Shown here one piece after another: positions 11,371 to 23,049 of a stretch of DNA of 64,000 nucleotides. The position numbers were made by a program, and so were the translations under genes. The notes under the pieces are model-generated. The model saw only the letters and a list, made by a program, of their open reading frames with translations, was not told where the DNA came from and made no database searches. Numbering within the stretch: position 1 is the stretch's first letter; every line of letters starts with the position of its first letter. Source of the stretch: Symsagittifera roscoffensis (Eukaryota; Xenacoelomorpha; Acoela; Convolutidae); assembly GCF_963678635.1 (NCBI RefSeq), contig NC_087071.1, positions 44,007,095 to 44,071,094 of the forward strand, read 5' to 3'.

Positions 11371-11690
11371 CCAGAAAAACTGTGGAACTAGTTCTTAACT
11401 AGTATTTATAATTGGATATAAATATAATTCGCTATCTTTATTAAATATTACTTCTAACCAATCATATTCCATCTCTAACATTAACACTTTTTTTTAAGTG
11501 CTGAAACTACAAGTAGTTTCAGCAGCCTACAAACTTACTTATAAATATTCTCCTAGACCTAGTTTGAAGTATGTTTCCCGAAAACTCTGGAACCAGTTCT
11601 AGACTAGTATTTATAGACCAATTATGTTTATGATGGAATATCACTATAAAATATTTAAGCAATCATATTCCATCTCAGAATACAGTTGTT
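11371..11690 (+). repeat. Diverged direct duplication ahead of the helicase gene
   Basis: Two copies of about 105 bp, at 11371-11480 and 11580-11690, share GGAAC-AGTTCT--ACTAGTATTTATA and CAATCATATTCCATCTC. They lie just upstream of the NERD-helicase gene and could be part of its promoter region or remnants of terminal repeats of an older element. Confidence 0.45.
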
Positions 11691-12008
11691 CTCCTTCTGG
11701 CAACTAACTCGCGTAAACCAGTATACACTAGATCTATCGAGACTAGGAGATATAAGAGTAAGATTAAGATTGGTAATAGACTTAGAAGTTGCACGAATCT
11801 ATCCGCCCGTAAATAAGATAGCGTGACGAACAGACGGTGTACCTTATCTGAAATTACTCTATGAGTATAACCTAAAGGGTATAATAACTCTATGAGTATA
11901 ATCAACTCAACTGTTTTAGAAGGGAAAATGAACTGACAGTGTTATTTTTTTTTCAGAAAGTCTGATTGCGTTTGATTTGGAAGTAGATTATCTCCGACTG
12001 ATGCGAAG

Positions 12009-12141
12009 ATGGCAGAACGAACAGATACTGACAAATTTGTGGATAAAGGGAAAAAGCTGTTCGAAAAATGCAGCAAAGGAAGGAGTCGACCTTTAATGTT
12101 TCCACCCGCACCTTCACAAATAAGAATCGATGTGTACAAAG
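12009..12141 (+). CDS. Probable first coding exon of the NERD-helicase gene
   Basis: An ATG opens a lysine-rich 44-codon frame (MAERTDTDKFVDKGKKLFEK, then SRPLMFPPAPSQIRIDVYK) that reaches an AAAG/GTTCTA donor. The exon probably begins at 11957 after a polypyrimidine-rich TTTTTTTTTCAG acceptor, so a further 5' exon is likely. One base (G) is left over, which exactly completes GAT with an acceptor at 13087 in the large exon. The large open frame downstream has no ATG of its own before about 13369, which supports an upstream coding exon. The assignment is an inference from phase and position. Confidence 0.45.
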
Positions 12142-13087
12142 GTTCTACTTAACAACTAGCATGCCCTTGATTATTAAGAGATAAAAAGTAAAACTTCGCG
12201 TAAGCTCAAAACTGGCTCACAAGAAATATTGGTCTGCATTTTTGCGTTTTTCAGACTAAGTGACTTGATTAGAGAGACGGAATTCTTAATTGAATAATTT
12301 TTATAAATACTTGTTGGAATAATGAATACTATAATTATTATTAATATTTAAGCCTTAACCCGTTTTTGCTGATATTGTACTAGGTTCAATAGCCCTTAAA
12401 CGAAAACAAAACTGGAAATTCTGGAAAGAAAGCAGGAAATTACCATCAAATTATTTTTTTTTGCTTTCGAATTTTGAAAGTCTTCAGTCCTTGTTGTCTT
12501 GGCTTGAATCAGAAAGTGTTTAAGCATTGTTTTTATAGAGCGCATTTTTTCCGGTAGTATTAACTTCGATTGATATGGGTTAAATGCCCATGGCCACCCC
12601 TTTGGTCTTAAAGATCTCAGCTGATTGTTCATAGTCAGCTCTGATTGTTGGGGCATTGTTCGTGCCACGAACAGGCAAAGAACTTTTCGCCGAGTTTAAT
12701 GAACCATTCTTATTCAAAAAAAAAATCGAAAGACTTCTTATCATTGTTGAAAAGAACCTAGTTTTGCTTATTTGGCTACTTTGGTGCCAAAAAAATCACT
12801 TTATATTGATTGGTTGCTAAACACTTTTTGAGAACACAGAAATTGATGGCAAATATATTATTTGATATATATTTCGGAAAATAAATATCAAATATATTTG
12901 ATGTAAATTTCGGAAACTTGCCAGTATTTGAAAATCATCAATTCGATTAAATCTTTGCTCCATAACTTTTGTATTACACGGGATTGGAGTTCTGATACCA
13001 GTTTTGACCAGATAAAAAAAATTTGAATGATCGTTGGGGGGTTGTAAGTCAACTGGTAAGTGGGCTGTTAAGTAGAATCTCTCAAAG

Positions 13088-15084
13088 ATTCTCGCGTTAA
13101 TCCGACCGATACAAAAAAAGTTGAGGAAGACAAGAAGAGACAGGAAGACTACGAAGCCGAAGTAATTGTGTACAGAGCTCTCGAACAGTTAGACGAACCC
13201 ATTGTCGTCTTACATGGGTTAGAATACACTCATAACCAGTGCATAATCTGGAATTCTAAGGCAAAATACTCAGCAGCAGGCCAGCACGATTTTGTGGTGA
13301 TAGGTCCCGACTATATAGTTATTATTGAGGTGAAGAATCCTAAGATAACTCAGGCATCTTCCAGCGAATCTATGCCAGAAGATCCTCTTGCTAAATCTAT
13401 CGAGATCGCAAAAATTCAACTCGAAAAAGTAGTCAAACTTATACGCGGCATAGGAGAAAAAACTCGGGGCCAGTGTAAAAGAACCGTCGATTTATTTCAA
13501 GTTGTAGCTTTTCCGAATGTCGACCACAGATTTGAAGATGCTGAGAAAAAATTTATCCTGATCAACAAGTCGGACTTAGAAAACTTTACAGAATTCTGGA
13601 ATGACAAATTAAAAGCCCGAAGAACTTCCTTTCATGGTGACATCGGGAAAATTCAAAGTGTACTCATTCATTTGTTTGCCAACGCAAAGAACAACGAAAT
13701 TGAAACAAAGAAAATAAGTCTTGCCGATTGCGTGGTCGACATTGACCTAAAACTGAGAGACGGACATATCACGTTTGAGAGTAAAAAGAGACCCCGGAAC
13801 CCAGACGTGAAAAAAATCAGCGAATTACCTGCTGAATATATTGATGGAAAAAATATAAATAAATTTATATTCAAGGATTGCTTGGGACTTGACTTCATAA
13901 CCAATGAACAATGGGAGGCATATCAGAAAAAAAGCGACTGCGTCATCATAACAGGGGGCCCCGGTTCTGGTAAAACGCTAGTTTTATTGGCTAGAATTAT
14001 TTATCTCGCTTTGGTACATCCGGATTGGAAGATCAAGTTCAGGGTTGCAAACCACATTGACTTAGTCGAGTACACAGACGTAATCCAGAAGGCTGGCATC
14101 AACATCAAAGTAGTAGAATTAAATTTACCGGAGAATGGACAGATTTGTCGTGAATTATTCGAATACTTCCAAGTTGTAATTCTCCATCAATCTAACTCTG
14201 CTTTGAGCGATAAGTTTGATATTCAGTTCATATATGATTACCAAATCCAGTTTTACCAAAACCCAAATCATAAGCCAATTCAAGAACCCTTCGTTTTGAC
14301 AGTAGACTTGAATCAAAAACCGGTGTGTACCAAAACTGCAGCAGTGGAAGGCAGCTCCCTACGTTTCAACTCAGTTCCAATAGTTCAATTGAGTGCCAGT
14401 TATCGAAGCACCCGAAATATTGTGTCTCAACTCATCACATTGAGCGAGCTCATTCGGAACCGCACCCAGCAAACAGAAAATCAAGCAGAAATAGAAAATC
14501 AAATCAGAGAACAAGAAAATCAAACCGCGCAAATGGGAAATCAAACCCTAGAAACAGAGAGTCCAACCGAACAAAATGAAAATCAAAGCATAGAAATAAA
14601 AAAATTATCACACACCCCCGTCTACGGACATTTCATATATGGACCCCAAATACTTGTTCAAGTTTACAGCCACGAATCGAACAAAACTTCTTGTTCGATT
14701 TTAATTAAAGCAATAATCGATTCGGTGAAAAAAGATTCAGAAATATGCGATCTAGAATGTGCGTTTTTTGTCTTTCCACGTTTTTTTCATCGCAAAGGCA
14801 TACAGGATTACTGGATTGATACTTTTTATGATGAACTCTTTACAGCTGAGACTGCACGTGGCAAAGAATTCATCAGTTCTTCAGAGTTCACGCAATGTCA
14901 CATTTTAATTCCCTTTAATCCCAATGACTATAAGCTAGCGTTACTTCAGTTTTTGTACAATGCGATAGCACGGACTCGAGTTTCATGCCATATCCATGTG
15001 TTGGTAGACAAAACATGTTGCAGAGAAGCAGTTCGCAAGGAATTGAGAGTTATTTTTCCAGAAGCAAGAATCATAGGAAAATAG
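13088..15084 (+). CDS. NERD nuclease domain + UvrD-type SF1 helicase-like protein
   Basis: One large exon; with the small upstream exon the product would be about 709 residues. Counting from 13168, residues 1-115 look like a NERD nuclease-related domain: HDFVVIGPDYIVIIEVKNP gives the D-(12)-E-x-K catalytic set of PD-(D/E)XK nucleases. A Q-motif-like FITNEQWEAYQ and a Walker A GGPGSGKT (263-270) follow. Then come IYDYQ in the Walker B position, VDLNQKP (motif III), QLSASYRS (407-414) and a motif-VI-like NAIARTRVSCHIHV near the C-terminus. Residues about 434-475 are an ENQ-rich low-complexity insert. The IYDYQ box departs from the usual DEAQ, so ATPase strength is uncertain. A poly(A) signal AATAAA lies at 15244. 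An ATG-less start, single large exon and bacterial-type domain pairing raise transfer or mobile-element origin. The substrate is unknown. Confidence 0.7.
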
Positions 15085-15243
15085 AATCAAAAAGCAAGAA
15101 TCAGAGGAATCAGAGGGACATCCTAAAGGAAATCTTTAATGAGGTACCAATAGATTCAAGATTGGACAAACTTGTTATGTTTTTAAATGATTATCGCTTG
15201 TAAAGTATACAATTATGAAATAGATAACATTTTAAACACCTGG

Positions 15244-15249
15244 AATAAA
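15244..15249 (+). terminator. Poly(A) signal of the NERD-helicase gene
   Basis: AATAAA, 160 bases after the stop codon of the large exon, followed by T-rich sequence. A second short frame (RDILKEIFNEVPIDSRLDKL) in another phase lies between and ends at 15203; it could be an extended C-terminus by alternative splicing, but nothing proves it. Confidence 0.45.
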
Positions 15250-15344
15250 TTTATTAACTATCAAATCGATTGTCATCGATTGCTTTATTGACTTGATAGC
15301 TACCAAAATCCATCTTTTGGTTTTTATTTTTACGCTAGCGAGCA

Positions 15345-15710
15345 GCTTGTGTTTTAGTATGAATATTTTTTTCTAACATAACTCGAAAATAGAAGTGTTC
15401 TTTAAAAGTGTTCACTTGTGTGCCTTTTTGCTATAATCACGATCTGTAGCATTGGAAATTTAATAGCATCTGTTCTCGTCTTTATTTGTGGCTGGTGTTT
15501 GTGATGTGATGGATGAAGAGTCAGTGGCTGAGTGGTTAGTGCGTGAGACTCATCATTTCTAGGTCGCTGGTTCAATTCCGAGATGTAGACGAATTTTTAT
15601 AATTCGAGGCTTATTTTAACTTTTTCTTATTGTAATTTTTAGAACTCTAGAGCTGCTCTTTGTCGTGTTCTCGCTAGTGTTTGCGAAGCGCAGCTTCGCC
15701 TCTGTGTAAT
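15345..15710 (+). repeat. tRNA-derived SINE-like element, copy 2
   Basis: It begins GCTTGTGTTTTAGTATGAAT and ends TTGCGAAGCGCAGCTTCGCC plus TCTGTGT, where GCGAAGCGCAGCTTCGC is a perfect small hairpin. Box A is at 15525-15543 (TGGCTGAGTGGTTAGTGCG, tRNA-like) and box B at 15569-15579 (GGTTCAATTCC). A conserved pre-tRNA block (TTTAATAGCATCTGTTCT, GTGGCTGGTGTT) is shared with the elements at 16900 and 58650. Confidence 0.65.
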
Positions 15711-16044
15711 ACATACAATCTCCATTTTATCGACAGATTATCTGCAAATTTTAACAGAATAAATATTGATTTTTCACATGGTATACACTAATTGTACACG
15801 GATTATATACAGATTATTACGGTCAGAAATCTGAAAAATGAAACTTTGTAAATATAAACAGCTTGCACATACTGCAAATGTTTTATATAGAGTAGCACAT
15901 TTTAAATACTTTCATCGTCATCAGAAAGGTTTTGTTCTAGTTAGTCTATCCTTGTTATTACGCTTACGATTAGCAAGCATTATCAAACCGGAATATAGAC
16001 TTTTTCGGGTTAACAACTTGTTTAACAGAATCACTTGAATCACC

Positions 16045-16775
16045 TGTTATATTGGTTCAGAATGAATTCAGTTTTCTAAGCGTCTCCGGCACACTTAGTC
16101 TGGAGGCCACCAATACGCCTGGACGGCTAAGGTGTAGGGTTCGAATCTGACCAGGACATGTTATTTTCAAACGGGAAATTCCGTTTCAAAAAAATTGTCC
16201 GCTTATCATTTCTCTGTATATGTTTTGTCGGCTTAGCTCCCACATCTTAGAAGTTTTTGCTGCATGCAATTTTCACTGTAGTTGCTTTTTATGTTTTCAT
16301 TTACTCCTGCAATTTTTAATTCTTTTTAGCTTGACTTCGTATATTTTCCTTTTTTATTTCTGCTTCAAACGTTTTTCGGCCTAAATGATTTCGGCTTATA
16401 TTTATTGCCTTACTCACCTGGTTTTGGTTCGATCAAAGCAACCATGATTTGTTTGCTTTCCTCCGGATTGCACAAAACGTTAAAAATCTCGGAATAGAAT
16501 TCGTAGTTCAGCTTTTTTCATAACAACACTTTTCTTTTTGTTCGAAAATTGTTTTTGAATTTTCATTAAACGCCGTCGAATGTGTTTCTGGACGTGTTTT
16601 CAGCTAATAGAATTTCATTCAAAACAACATTTTTAAATTTTTTATTTGTGGTTTTTCCGAAAACGTTTCCGTTTTCTTTGCACATATTGGATCTTTTCCT
16701 TTCCTGTCTGCTAGCTTGCAATGCTTTTTTTGTGGTATCGCAAGTGATGCAAAGCTCCGCTTAGCCAGTGTAAAT
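16045..16775 (+). repeat. SINE-like repeat (CGCCTGG/TTCGAATC family) with common tail
   Basis: It shares GAATTCAGTTTTCTAAGCGTC, CTGGAGGCCACCAATACGCC and GGGTTCGAATCTGACC (box B) with the copy at 10733-11260, then TTTGTCGGCTTAG and the TTTCGGCTTATATTTATTG block. It ends near 16770 with GATGCAAAGCTCCGCTTAGC and CAGTGTAA, a diverged version of the common tail. It may be two abutting elements. Confidence 0.45.
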
Positions 16776-16839
16776 TTTTTTCATCCATTGAATTTATTTT
16801 TGTTTTTTAGATATATTTTTTATTTGTCTAATTGCACAA

Positions 16840-17120
16840 GCAGGGTTTAGTGTAGTACTACCAAGCAACTTTTTTTTCCAACCTAAGTTTATTGGCATTT
16901 TTTTTGTTTCCAAGCATTGGCAATTTAATAGCATCTTTAGCTGCTGTTCTGGTGGCTAGAGTTAGTTTATTTCCAAGCGACCGCAGGTAATTCCAGGACT
17001 TAGCAAAAAAAATTTTCAAGCTTATTTTTACCTATTCTTTCCGTATTGCTCTTTGTTTATAGCTTTTTAGACCTATTTCTAGCAGTTTTCTCGCTTTTGT
17101 CGGCAGCTTCGCCTCTAACT
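16840..17120 (+). repeat. SINE-like element, copy 3 (diverged)
   Basis: It contains TTTTTTTTCCAACCTAAGTT, GGCAATTTAATAGCATCT, GGTGGCTAGAGTTAG and a decayed box B (GGTAATTCCAGG). It ends CGGCAGCTTCGCCTCTAACT. The blocks match copies 1 and 2 in the same order. Confidence 0.5.
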
Positions 17121-17985
17121 AATAAAATTTGTTTTTACAGGTTCATTTTTTTGGTTCAGCTGTTTTGTTCTCTGCAAAGGAATGCTTTTTTTGTATTACA
17201 AAGAAAAGACAGAAAGAATTTATTTTTCCGATAGGTAGATACATACATTCATCGACAGAATAAAAAATAATTTCAATAAAAAAGTACTCATCGGAAGGGA
17301 CAACTAACGAGACCATGAGAGTCTACTAACAGCTGCCCTTGAATGTTAAATTCACGGTAGATAGCATCATGAAACAAAGGAAAAAGAAGTTTAAAAAAGT
17401 ATATAAATTATATTTGAATTTCACAAGTAAATGAATATTTTTAAAAAATGTATAATTCTTAACAAACAGCGCTGAACTTAGCAGTACAACCAATGTTTTG
17501 ACGCCAGATCTCACTGGCTGTACACTGACATCAACACTAAGAGACTCTGGGCCGTCATATTTTTCCACATAGTTCGCAAGCCACAGATATAAACCCGGTA
17601 GTGTTTACCCAAGTCAGTGAAATTCTTTGTATTTAAAAATTAAAAGTTAGAGTTGCCAGCTCGTTGTTACTTAACAGGTATCCCATTTTTGAATTCATGG
17701 TAGAAACTTTTAATTTTTGTTGTTTGTATTTTCTAATCATTTTTTCGAGTAAGTCTCTTGTCTAAAGCAGATTGAAAAGTCTAGATACCCGTTAGATTAC
17801 TGACTGCTTTTCAAAACGTTTTTTTCCACATGTTTCTTTCAGCAGGCCTAATTTACCACTACGAGTTTCGCGTAGAGGATTTTTAAAACTGAATGTTTCT
17901 TGAAGCTCATTAGACTTGAAGCTCATGCACTGTTAGCAGTTGATTTTTCACGAAAATGTTTTCTGAGTGGTCACCACGTTTTCTA
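17120..17985. other. Spacer without recognised gene
   Basis: AT-rich sequence between SINE copies and the LINE. No coding bias. It may hold the 3' untranslated end of the minus-strand LINE. Confidence 0.4.
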
Positions 17986-17989
17986 AAAT

Positions 17990-20900
17990 GTATCAATTTC
18001 AATATCTTTTTCTGAAGCATAAAATTGGCAGCAAGAAGGAAAACCTACAACAACCGTATACAAGAATGCCATACTGTATAGTGGTTTTGAGGTTAAAACC
18101 ATAATAAGCTGAAAGCTGATGTCGAGGTGTATAAAATCTTAGCTTTGAAATAATGCCTGATTGTTTTGCTAATCGCATTTTTACATGGTCTTTGTTGGAT
18201 ACTAAAGATAATTTTGAAACCACGTAAATCCTCAATTACTGAACTGGCGGAGTTTACATTCATTTGTACTGTTTTATTCGTGTTTTTAACCAGTTTATTG
18301 GCATTAAGCCAATATTCAGTTTACGGATGTCCTCAGTAATCAAAAAATCAGCTTGTCCAAATGCAGTTACATTGTTGTCATTCGCCAAAATGAGTAATTT
18401 CAGATAGCTTACAGACATAAGAGGTCATTTACGTAAATAAGAAACAGTCAAGGACCTAAAATAGATCCTTGAGGAACACCACATGATATTTTGGACCAGT
18501 TAGAAGATGTTCTATTTATTTGCACGATTTGCATTCTTTCCCTTAAGTACGAACTAAACCAATAGGTTTTTCCTCTAATGCCGCATGATTGCAAATTCTG
18601 TTATAAAAGGGGATGTTCTTTTGTATCAATTGCTTTTTCAAATCAATTAATTGTGTTTTGCTTGCCACTTGACCGCATTTTTCAGTAAAATCAATAAATG
18701 CGTCTATCGTACTATGCTTCGATCGAAAACCAAATTGTCGGCAAAAAGTCAGAGAAAACTTTTCAAGATGATTGTATATTCCAGTGAACATAGTTCGTTC
18801 AAAGGTTTCACTCCAGACGATTAAGAGCGATATTGGTCGGTAATTGTTTTCATCAACCCTAGATCCATTATTATGCTTTGGGATAGCTTTTGCTCTTTTT
18901 CTTCTATCGGGGAAAGCGCCTTGCAGGATGAATTTGGAGAATGAGCAAAGTTAAAATGAACGGTAGCAGGTGCCTATAATTTAACCAATCTGTTGATATT
19001 AGCATCTCTCGATGATGATTTATTGTCGAGATTATGGATTATTGCCAGAACTTTGAGTTCTGCTAATTGATACAAAAACACAGATTGCTCAGCTTGGGTA
19101 ACAGGTGTTGATGGTGGACAATTCATGTTTTTCTTAAGATCGGTGCCAATTGCTGAGAAAAAAAATTTGGAATTTTTCAGCAGCATCAAATTTTTCAGCT
19201 GCAGACATGATACCAGTATTGGCGCATCGCTATCCTGTGTTTTTTCCCGCTGATTTCGTTTAGTAGTTTAAAAGTTTGTCTTGAGTCTCCTATACAAGCT
19301 GAAAATTTTGTATGATTTTTTTTGCCCACTTCACTTCTTTCTTTTTTCAGCTTCACTTTTTTACTTTTTCCAGCTTCACTTGCAATTGTTTGAAATTTTT
19401 TACTAAAATAGGGTTAATCAGTTGATTTCTCCATAAGCGATGAGCTTAGTTTGTTTTGGTTTTTAAGTTTTTCAAAGTGTTTATTCGCATGTTGCATAAT
19501 ATGCAGTAATTTTAATAAAAACTGCGGCAAAGTTGTTAAATGAAGGAGAAGGGTCAGAATTATAGCAAATTGGGACTTCATTTTCTTTTAATTGTGATTG
19601 AAAATCGCTAATATACATAGCAGATGATTGTTTATTTTTTAGCAAATTGTAGGTCACGAAAGATTGATTTCTTACGTTTTTGTGTAAACTAGATCGATTC
19701 CATTGTAATAGGATTGGATAATGATTGGTAAAACTTTTGTACTCTAAAACTTGGTGATCCGTTTGAGTTAAATTTGTATTTATGAAATGATCCAGACAGT
19801 TATTTGTTGTTTCAGTTACTCTTGTTGCTTTTGTATCACCTTTTTCATAGCCATTTGAGAAAGTACGTCTCAGGTATTTTTCGGATAGCTGATTAATCTT
19901 AGAAATATCGATTTTAAAATCACCACAGAGTATAACTGGTAACGATGGCGAGTAGTTATCTTCCAGAAAAATATGTAGTTGATCGATAAAACCGAGTTTG
20001 TTTATTCTAGAAGGGTTGTACATCACGGCATTTTTAAACTGATAGTTCTTTTTCAATTGTCCCTACAACGCAGGGCGTATTTGTATCATTATTCCACCTC
20101 CACATGTTTTCCGGTGATATGTTACGTACTTATTATATCCGTCAATAAGACAGCGTTTACACTCATCATTTTCTCTTAACCAATTTTCCGATAAGCATAA
20201 AAAGAAAAGCGGAGACTCTAGACTGTATACTAATGCTTCCAGTTCATTAAGCTGGCCTTTCAGAGAGCGAACGTTTTTATGTGGCACAGAAATTTCATGT
20301 TCCGGAGGGGCTTCCCGTTGGTAGAAAATACAGTAAAGCAACTCATATCATCATCAAAACTATAATCAAGTAGATGACCGCCTTCGTAGAGCCCAGTTAT
20401 TTTATAGGTATAATTATCATTTCTGTTCTGGAAGAAGATATTGCCTCTCTGGACAAAGCCGCTGCAACTTGCTCGTCGATTTTCATCAGTTCCAGGAAAT
20501 TGAGTCCAGCCGTTGTTAAATCTTCGAGTATTGTAACACTTTTTGTGCTCTTTTTCTCGTTCAGTTGGCGCTTCTTTTTCGAGAGATCCAGTTTTGAAAC
20601 TCGTCGACAAAAACGAACACTGCTGCGTTTTGTTCTTCCTCGACTCGGTATTCGATGGGCAATTGATATATCCTGCTCGGTGATGTTTGCTATAATCTGA
20701 TTTGCAATGTTCAGTACTTTGTCGTCTCTTCCACTGATTCATGGCTCCCAATTTCCGCGTTGCTGGCTATTTGGATAATGCGAATATTTTCCCGTCTGTT
20801 GTAGCTTTCTAGCAACTCAGCTTCAGATAGGCTCTTGAGGCTGCAGCGACTTTCTTGGGAGCATAGCTGTTTCTTTTTTTACTTAAGAGAGAACTTGTTG

Positions 20901-21240
20901 CTTCATGTCTTCTGTAGCAACATTGATCATATTCGCCTTCAACTCTTCCATCTCATGTTTCAGATTTACAAACGTAGTTGGAATGATATCTTTGATCGAT
21001 GCTTTGATGGTTGTCTGGGTCAGCTGCAGTAGGTTGTTATCCTCTGAAGTTTTCTGTTCGATGGGACTCAGAATTTTACATACTCGTTTGTGGCTCGACT
21101 TCGGGATGGATATCTGGTCTTGGTATTTAAACGTGGGAATTTTGTCTCGGGCTTCGAAATAGGTTTCTGATAGGGTGATAAAATGGGTGTCAGGATTTGA
21201 GACATTGTTGGATTGAATATCAGTCATGATCACTGACAGC
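17990..21240 (-). mobile_element. Decayed non-LTR retrotransposon (LINE, CR1/Jockey-like)
   Basis: Read on the minus strand, the parts are in LINE order. About 21233-20350 is an ORF1-like region with a coiled-coil-rich frame. About 20341-19480 is an apurinic-type endonuclease region (HKNVRSLKGQLNELEALVYS, LSENWL, then LPVILCGDFKIDI and a late TNHYPILLQW). About 18870-18430 is reverse transcriptase (NYRPISLL, FCRQFGFRSKHSTIDAF, then a GVPQGSILGP-type box near 18455-18480). About 18235-17999 is the C-terminal thumb-like stretch (KLRFYTPRHQL, TIQYGILVYG). Frames are split by several stops and frameshifts, and a TAG interrupts the segment after the GVPQGSILGP box, so the element is inactive. Length (about 3.2 kb) suggests a nearly full copy. 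Confidence 0.8.
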
Positions 21241-21249
21241 TTCTGAAAC

Positions 21250-22420
21250 TATTTAATAAGTTTATCATAACAATTAGGCTGTTCGATTTTTATCTGTAAA
21301 AATTGTGAAAAATTTAATTTAATTGTGATTTGAGCTTTTATTCTAGAACAATTTTTACGTCTCGAAATATTTTAACTTGCGATAGCAGTTGTCTGTTCTT
21401 ATATCAGGTTTATATCAGTTTTTTAAACAATTTTAATACCCGAGAATTGATGCTGCTGCTTGGTGTTAGACCGATATCACCGTTGTTGTGCAATTATTAT
21501 GTAACTCTGATATAATTTCGACTTCAAGATATGGCGGTTTCTTGAAAATACGACTGCTGCTTTTTGCGTGTCTTACTGTTTAATTTTTTGAACAATTAAT
21601 TTCCAACTATTCGTTAGCTGATAGTGTTAAAATAGATATGACGTGTTTTCCATTCTTTTTTTTACGAGTTAAATCAATTTCTGGGTTTTCAGAAAGTGAT
21701 TTTGACGAATTCTTGGTTTTTTAGACTTAAATTACGTAACAATAGTTTGTCAAATTTTATCATTTTTGGCATGTACCCTTGCACTAAGAAAAGGTTTTGT
21801 AGTCTGGTGCTAGGCATTCACAGCTAAAAAATTTGTTCGAAAGATGACTGAAATTGGTCTTCTCCATTTTTAGTAATGGAAGTTTTTAAACATTGAAGTT
21901 TTTCTCCTGATGAATCCAAAGCTATGATTGCAAAAATAGCTCAAGAAGTAAAATAATTGTTTTTCGATCTGATAAACTTCGTTTCCATTGTTGTTTACTT
22001 AATTGCCGCGCTTTTTTCAAATTAATTTTTTCCAATTTTTCTAAAGACAAGCTACATAGTCTCGAGCAGTGTAATTGCTTTCATTTGTTTATGTCACTGT
22101 TTCGGCTGCACGGCTCACGAACTATTTTGTCAATAATAAAATCTTCAGATAGCACAAGAGAGACCTTGTCCGAGAGGTGTTGCGATCTTTTGACGTGAAA
22201 CATTTCTACAAGCAGCCTGAAAATATATATATATATATTTTATTTTTATGGCTTTTCACTAAATTTTCAACTAGTTAGCGTCCAAGTCATCGTTAGGTTT
22301 GAGCATTTTCACTTGAAATCAATTCTAGATGGTGGCAAAAGGAGGTTTTATATATAGCTAAGTTTTTTCAGGAAAAAAGTCCAAAGGTTTTTGGAAATGT
22401 TAATATTTTAATATTATTCG
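21250..22420. other. AT-rich spacer, nothing firmly recognised
   Basis: It contains one single unit of the 1-1010 repeat family (CTTCAAGATATGGCGGTTTC, CGACTGCTGC) near 21515-21560 and a (TA)8-like run near 22226-22241. No gene. Confidence 0.4.
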
Positions 22421-23045
22421 TTACCCTTGCGATAAGCCTGGGTGTTGCAACCAGTCATAGACTTTCCCTAAACACGTTTTTTCACAGGATGAATAAAGTC
22501 ATCTCCAAAGTCATGTCCGCATTTTAAATGTCCGTTCTTGTCGACTTTTTCTTTTGTGTATTACTTGTACATTTACCAACTCCGATTTCAGTAATTCGTT
22601 TTTTTTTTCAAATTGGGTTCAAAGGGATCGGCTGATACTATATAGCTTTCCTGCCCTCATAGTGCGTCGTTTGAGTTTATATTTTGAACTGCGTATGTGT
22701 GTTTTTAGGGTGGGGACCTTAGTTTTTTTTCGAGTTTCAGCTTTTGATGAAAATATATTTTTTTGGCTCAATGGGTGTATGCTCAAAAATTATCAGCCTT
22801 ATTACCGCTTTTGTAAATCTTTGTTTCGATGCTAATTTAACATTCCAACGTCCTTGTTGACGTTTTTTTTTTCAAAGGGAATTTTATTCATCAGACATTG
22901 CGGCAAATATGAGAAATATGGTAGATCTCGTTTTTTTTTCGGCATTTTTTAAAGAAGCAGTTTCTCTTCTTTTTATGCCCACTCATTGCTCCTTTTATAT
23001 TTGTATTATATTGTAAGTGGTTCGAAGCTCTGCTTCGCCTCTGTT
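22421..23045 (+). repeat. SINE-like repeat, TTACCCTTGCGATAAGC family with common tail
   Basis: It starts TTACCCTTGCGATAAGCCTG and ends GTTCGAAGCTCTGCTTCGCC plus TCTGTTT. Start and tail are the ones found at 10733 and at 15700, showing that the two families share their 3' end. Confidence 0.5.
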
Positions 23046-23049
23046 TTTC

